64,000 nt of DNA, from assembly GCF_028640845.1 (NCBI RefSeq), contig NC_080543.1:1992667-2056666 (forward strand), read 5' to 3'. Positions 60,192 to 64,000 of this stretch are shown here, one piece after another. The notes beneath the pieces are model-generated. The model was given only the letters and a program-made list of their open reading frames with translations. It made no database searches and was not told the origin of the DNA. This stretch comes from Ahaetulla prasina. Lineage: Eukaryota > Chordata > Lepidosauria > Squamata > Colubridae. The stretch's first letter is position 1; each line of letters begins with the position of its first letter. A program made the position numbers and the translations under genes.

Positions 60192-60800
60192 TGTTGTGGT
60201 CCGCCAGCAGCCTGCAGAGCTGGCAGCAGACAGTGAGGAGGCTGTGGAGGACGATGGACCAGTCCTGGAGTCAGGGGAGGCCCGGATGAGAGCTCTGCGT
60301 CGGAGGCAGAGAGGGGGCCAGGGCCATCTGGGAGTGATGCACAAACTCAGGAGCCTCCAGAGGTGGACAGCAGAGAGGCAGAGGAACAGGAGGAGCCTGA
60401 TCCTAATGCACACATGAGAAAAGCTGCCAGAAGGCAAGAGCAGCTAAAGCAAAAAGGATGACTCAGGAGTAAGGCCAGGAGATGATTGGCCCCTCCCATA
60501 AGGCTTAAAAGACCAGCAACAGCGTTTGGGCTCTTTGTCGGAAAACAATGTTAATAGCCTTGCTCCTTGTCTTGCTGCATTTATTTCTTGCTGCAACTGT
60601 TCTTGGGTTCTTTGTAGGAAAGCAACGTTGCTACAATAGTTTCTTGTTGGGGTCTCCTGTTTCTGAATTTCGTGGGATTCTTGCCAAGAAAAGCCTTTGG
60701 CAGGGTGCCAAAGAAGACAAAGGTTTGTGATAAGGCCGAAGGACTTTTTCTGAAGGACTTTCGAAAATAAAACCAACCGGAAAAGAAGATCCAGCATGAT
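60192..60800 (+). mobile_element. Solo LTR, plus orientation
   Basis: Starts TGTTGTGGTCCGCC. Promoter-like GGCTTAAAAGACCAGC at about 60,502 and AATAAAACC at 60,766 give U3-R-U5 order; the end is near GATCCAGCA. It resembles the antisense LTRs in layout (AAAAGACCAGC is shared) but not over its full length. Confidence 0.6.
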
Positions 60801-60884
60801 TTTTCAGGATGCTCATAATATAAGCCCTACCCCATAAATAAGCCCCAGTTAAGATTGTCAGCAGACGGAGGTGTTTAGTACTGT

Positions 60885-60983
60885 ATTTCCCCCAAAATAA
60901 GACCTAACCAGAAAATAAGCCAGAACGAGTCTTTTGGAGCAAAAATTAATATAAGACCCGGTCTTATTTTGGGGAAAACACGG
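60885..60983. mobile_element. Short MITE with CCCCAAAATAAGACC ends
   Basis: TATTTCCCCCAAAATAAGAC ... GTCTTATTTTGGGGAAAACA in 99 bases; a minimal member of the 20,890/47,384 family. Confidence 0.75.
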
Positions 60984-61099
60984 TGCAATATTCATTCAAT
61001 ATTATATTTCTTGAACTGTTTCATTTAAGGCCAAATTTAGATTATAATTCTAATTCGTTTTGGGGACTTTTGCTGGAAAATAGAATGAAGGGATTTATA

Positions 61100-61820
61100 G
61101 CGGGGGTGAAATCTATTTTTTTTTGCTACCGATTCTGTGGCCGTGGCTTGGTGGGCGTGGCTTGATGGGGGGTTTCATGTGACTGGGTGGGCGTGGCTAT
61201 GTGACTGGGGGATCAAACAACAGAAACTCACTAGCAATGTCCTGCTGGAGCAGGGTTGGACTAGATGACCTCTAGGTCCCTTCCAGCCCTGGATTATCCT
61301 CTGTCTAGTGGCAGGTTTGTATTCCTTCCTTCCTTCCTTCCTTCCTTCCTTCCTTCCTTCCTTCCTTCCTTCCCTCCCTCCTTTCTTTCTCTCTCTCTCT
61401 CTCAAAAATGAACATCCCCCCCACACACACACCCCGTTTCCCCTTCCAGCAGGCTTGCTGAACAAGCCAAAAAACGGGGTGGGGGAGAGTCCATTTTTCC
61501 TCCCAGCAGGCTTCAGAAAAACTTCAGGGAAGCCTGCTGGGAGGAAAAACAGACTCTCCCCCCCCCACCGTTTTTTGGCTAGCACCCAGCTGAGCTGCGC
61601 GATCATCAAAGGCTTTTTTTTTTACTTTTAAAGCATTTTTTCTTCGGCCGAAAAAATGCTTTTAAAAGTAAAAAAAAGCCACACCTCTGATGATCACGCA
61701 GCTGAACTGGGCATGTGCGGTGGGGTGGCCAGGGATTATTGCTACCAGTTCTCCGAACCACCCGCTGCCATCGTTACTGGATCGCGTGATCCGGTCCGAA
61801 CCGGGAGCATTTCACCCTTG
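61100..61820. mobile_element. hAT MITE relative (GGGGTGAAAT family), interrupted
   Basis: GGGGGTGAAATCTATTTTTT, TGGTGGGCGTGGCTTGATGG on the left and GGGAGCATTTCACCCTTG on the right. Inside are a CR1 terminal scrap (61,240-61,300), (CCTT)n (61,322-61,380), inverted GCCTGCTGG(G)AGGAAAA blocks and a large hairpin (61,600-61,690, AAAGCATTTTTTCTTCGGCC). Confidence 0.55.
61322..61385. repeat. (CCTT)n microsatellite
   Basis: About 13 TTCC units followed by CCTCC and CTTT variants. Confidence 0.95.
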
Positions 61821-62100
61821 AATTATAGTAAACAATAAAAAATAAACGAGTTGTAGCTAGTCTAACCACTAAATGCTATTCCCAGATTGGCCACATGAGG
61901 GCAGCAATGGCTCATTATTTTTCAGAGATCTTTTGTGATCTTACCATCTGCCATGAAGCTCCTTGGTCTTGCTCCCCAGCAGATTCCAGATATTGTTTTA
62001 ATTCCCAAAAAAATTCCCATCCTGCAGTTCCCAGTTCTGTAGCAAAGAAAGGCAAGAGTTGGACCACAGCTACGAAAGCCCTCGCTCTCGTTGCAACTCC

Positions 62101-63118
62101 AGGTAGTCCTCACTTAACGACCTGGTGCTACTTATGACCTTGTTCCAAACTTACGACCGCTGCAACTGCCCCTGTGGTCATTTGCCCTTACAACTGACCA
62201 CAGAGATGCTGCAGCTGTAGCCCTGCCTATCTCCTCCCATCCCCCCCACGGGGTCCCGGAGGCTTCCCCATCCCTCGGTCCCCCAGGTAAGTCTCCCGCT
62301 TACCCCCCCCCCCAAATCACCCATCATGCACATACCTTCTTACACCATCACCCATCATGCTCTTACTGTGCATGCACTGACTTTTCAAGATTTTCCAGAG
62401 TTTTCTGCAGTGCTCTACAATCTGGGCACACACCTGGAATTATTCCAGATGCGGCCGCCATATTTGCCTTGATTTCACGTCACTCAAAAAAATGGCGCCC
62501 GACTCTGCAATCGCCTCCCGGGGCTGTCCAATCTCTTCTGCACAGTGCTCCAGGAAACTCCGCTTAACGACCGACACGTTCAATTAACAGCTGCAGCCAA
62601 GAAAGCAGGGCGGTGGGAGTTGTTAAGGCGAGGCTGTCTCGCTTAACGGCCGTCACTATAGGGTAGCCCTGGACCTATGGCCACAGCAATTTTCCATTGC
62701 TGAGCAAAGCAGCTGTTATGCAAGTTTTGGCCCAGTTTAGGACTTTTCTTGACACGGTTGTTAAAGCGAGTCATTGCAGTTGCTAAGTGAACCATGCGGT
62801 CGTTAAGCGAATCTGGCTTCCTCCATTGACTTTGCTTGTCGGAAGATGGCTAAAAAGGTGACAAATGGTGATCACGTGACCCCAGGACGCTGCAACAGTC
62901 ATAAGTACATGCCAGTTGCCCAGCATCGGATGTTTGATCACATGACCATGGAGAATACCACAACGGTCGTAAGTGCGAGAACTGATCCTAAGTCGCTTTT
63001 GTCAGTGCTGTTGTAACTTTCAACTGTCACAAAACGAAAAGTTGTAAGTCCCTTTTTTCGGTACTGTTGTAACTTTGAATGGTCATGACACGAAAATTGT
63101 ACGTCAAGCATTACCTGG
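62101..63118. repeat. CAGGTAGTCC-family MITE copies, rearranged
   Basis: Starts CAGGTAGTCCTCACTTAACG. Family words recur: GGGTAGCCCTGGACCTATGG (62,653), GTTGCTAAGTGAACCATGCG, GATCACGTGACCCCAGGACG, and GTTGTAACTTTCAACTGTCA twice (62,994 and 63,065 regions). At least two copies overlap here. Confidence 0.6.
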
Positions 63119-63119
63119 A

Positions 63120-63496
63120 TCGAGTTTGAGTTGGCTGCTTTCAATCGTTGCCGATTCTTCTCGGCGGGGCAGTTTTCATTCCCTTTCCAATTTGTTCCTC
63201 ATCCTTGTAAGTTGCTCAGAGTTGTGGCAGGAGAAAACGGACACTACAAAGAAATGTGGATGGGTAAGTTCTGCTCGACATGGAAATTCACCAGATCGGC
63301 ATCGCTACAAAATTCACCTTGCCGGGACCGCCTTGGATTTCTGGACACTACCGCAGGACTGGACCGCATCCGACGCCAGCTTTCTCGCAAGGATCCCTTC
63401 GAGATTGGGAGGTTCTAGATCAGTTCTGCTGCAGCCCATCACTCCTTGAGGAACCAGCTGCCTGGCGTGCTCTGCCATCCTTCCCATGGAGGTGGG
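63120..63496. other. No gene recognised; flank of the candidate HEAT exon
   Basis: Non-repetitive sequence directly downstream (in minus-strand sense) of the stop at 63,497; it may be 3' UTR. No AATAAA on the minus strand was seen close to the stop. Confidence 0.35.
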
Positions 63497-63774
63497 TCAA
63501 GTTTGGCGTGTCGCCCCGGACTGTCGCCTCCTGACGAAGCCAGTCACGATCCTATGAGAGACCGGAGACGATGGATTCCAACGATGGGTCAGGGAAGGAT
63601 CCGGCGCTTCCCAGTGTCCCTGAGAGAAGAGCCGTTCTTCCCTCTCCAGGTTGAAATGAGTCTGGCTTCGCAGCGCGATGGAGGGGCCCCCGCAGGCATC
63701 CTGGACCATCTGCATGGCTTCCATGGCGGCCACGCGGACCGAAGGATCGGGGTCGTGCTGCAGTTTGGAAAGGG
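63497..63774 (-). CDS. Candidate terminal exon, HEAT/ARM-like repeat protein
   Basis: The minus strand has a strong acceptor (TTTCCTCTCTTCCAG, ending at 63,775), then an open frame to a TGA at 63,499-63,497, about 91 codons. It starts LSKLQHDPDPSVRVAAMEAM, a textbook HEAT-repeat second helix pattern (DPSVRVAA-EAM), followed by a less structured tail. I do not recognise the gene. Human has PGM2L1 beyond KCNE3; this frame is not PGM2L1. The rest would lie to the right, beyond the window. Confidence 0.5.
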
Positions 63775-64000
63775 CTGGAAGAGAGGAAATCGAGGTGGTC
63801 AGAGAACAGCCTCAACGGGCGGAGAAGGTGAAAGAATCGGACACGCTGCCCTCGACTTGTCAGTCCTGAAACTGACCTGGCCGAAGCCATCTTGGAGCTT
63901 CAGTGTTGCCACACTGGAGTTGAGGGTCGGGGAGGAGGGAATTAGAGATAGCTGGGGTTGTGTAGCCAAAACAAAATACTTTCTCTTGGGAACCAAGGAC

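Noticed and set aside
57660..60800. An endogenous retrovirus
   Set aside because: The readable protein is Ty3/gypsy-type. No retroviral gag, protease or envelope similarity is seen, and the LTRs are solo.

Overview
This is vertebrate nuclear DNA, almost certainly from a snake. Three signs point there: Sauria-type SINEs, BovB and CR1 LINE fragments; LINE 3' ends that repeatedly run into AGAAT pentanucleotide microsatellites, as described for advanced snakes; and a gene order matching human 11q13.4 read in reverse. Genes are sparse, intron-split and embedded in repeats. No operon, CRISPR array, rRNA or tRNA gene is present.

Three protein genes can be reconstructed completely and named. POLD3 (minus strand, 22,709 down to 8,521) has 12 coding exons joining in frame to 461 codons. 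LIPT2 (plus strand, 30,664-31,126 and 34,437-34,669) joins to 231 codons with all active-site motifs. KCNE3 (plus strand, 56,556-56,831) has its whole 91-codon coding sequence in one exon. POLD3 and LIPT2 are head-to-head about 8 kb apart, and KCNE3 follows LIPT2 in the same direction, as in human. Two weaker gene pieces lie near the edges: a CpG-island first exon on the minus strand (4,575-4,761) and a terminal HEAT-like exon on the minus strand (63,497-63,774). A CpG island with a good splice donor at 38,990-39,560 may be the KCNE3 promoter.

Layout: 1-4,100 repeats, including a SINE whose inner segment has expanded into 11 tandem copies; 4,160-4,900 CpG island; 6,100-22,960 POLD3, with introns full of MITEs, CR1, BovB and LINE pieces; 22,960-29,000 retroelements and microsatellites; 29,020-30,640 a polypurine GGAA array running into the LIPT2 CpG promoter; 30,664-34,669 LIPT2, whose intron holds a 2.3 kb minisatellite; 34,700-41,300 retroelement ends, tetranucleotide repeats and the second CpG island; 41,500-47,700 palindromic MITEs, minisatellites derived from them, a 1.19 kb tandem duplication and nested hAT elements; 47,700-56,500 SINE, LINE and CR1 pieces; 56,538-57,120 KCNE3 exon; 57,650-60,800 a decayed Ty3/gypsy fragment interrupted by two antisense LTRs, then a third LTR; 60,880-63,120 MITEs; 63,497-63,774 the last exon of another gene.

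I found no new multi-gene system. The unusual content is how transposable elements have been reused: MITE and SINE segments turned into tandem arrays, hAT elements landing repeatedly on one CR1 target site, and microsatellites seeded at LINE 3' ends. The three named genes are ordinary single-copy housekeeping or channel-subunit genes and do not form a pathway together.
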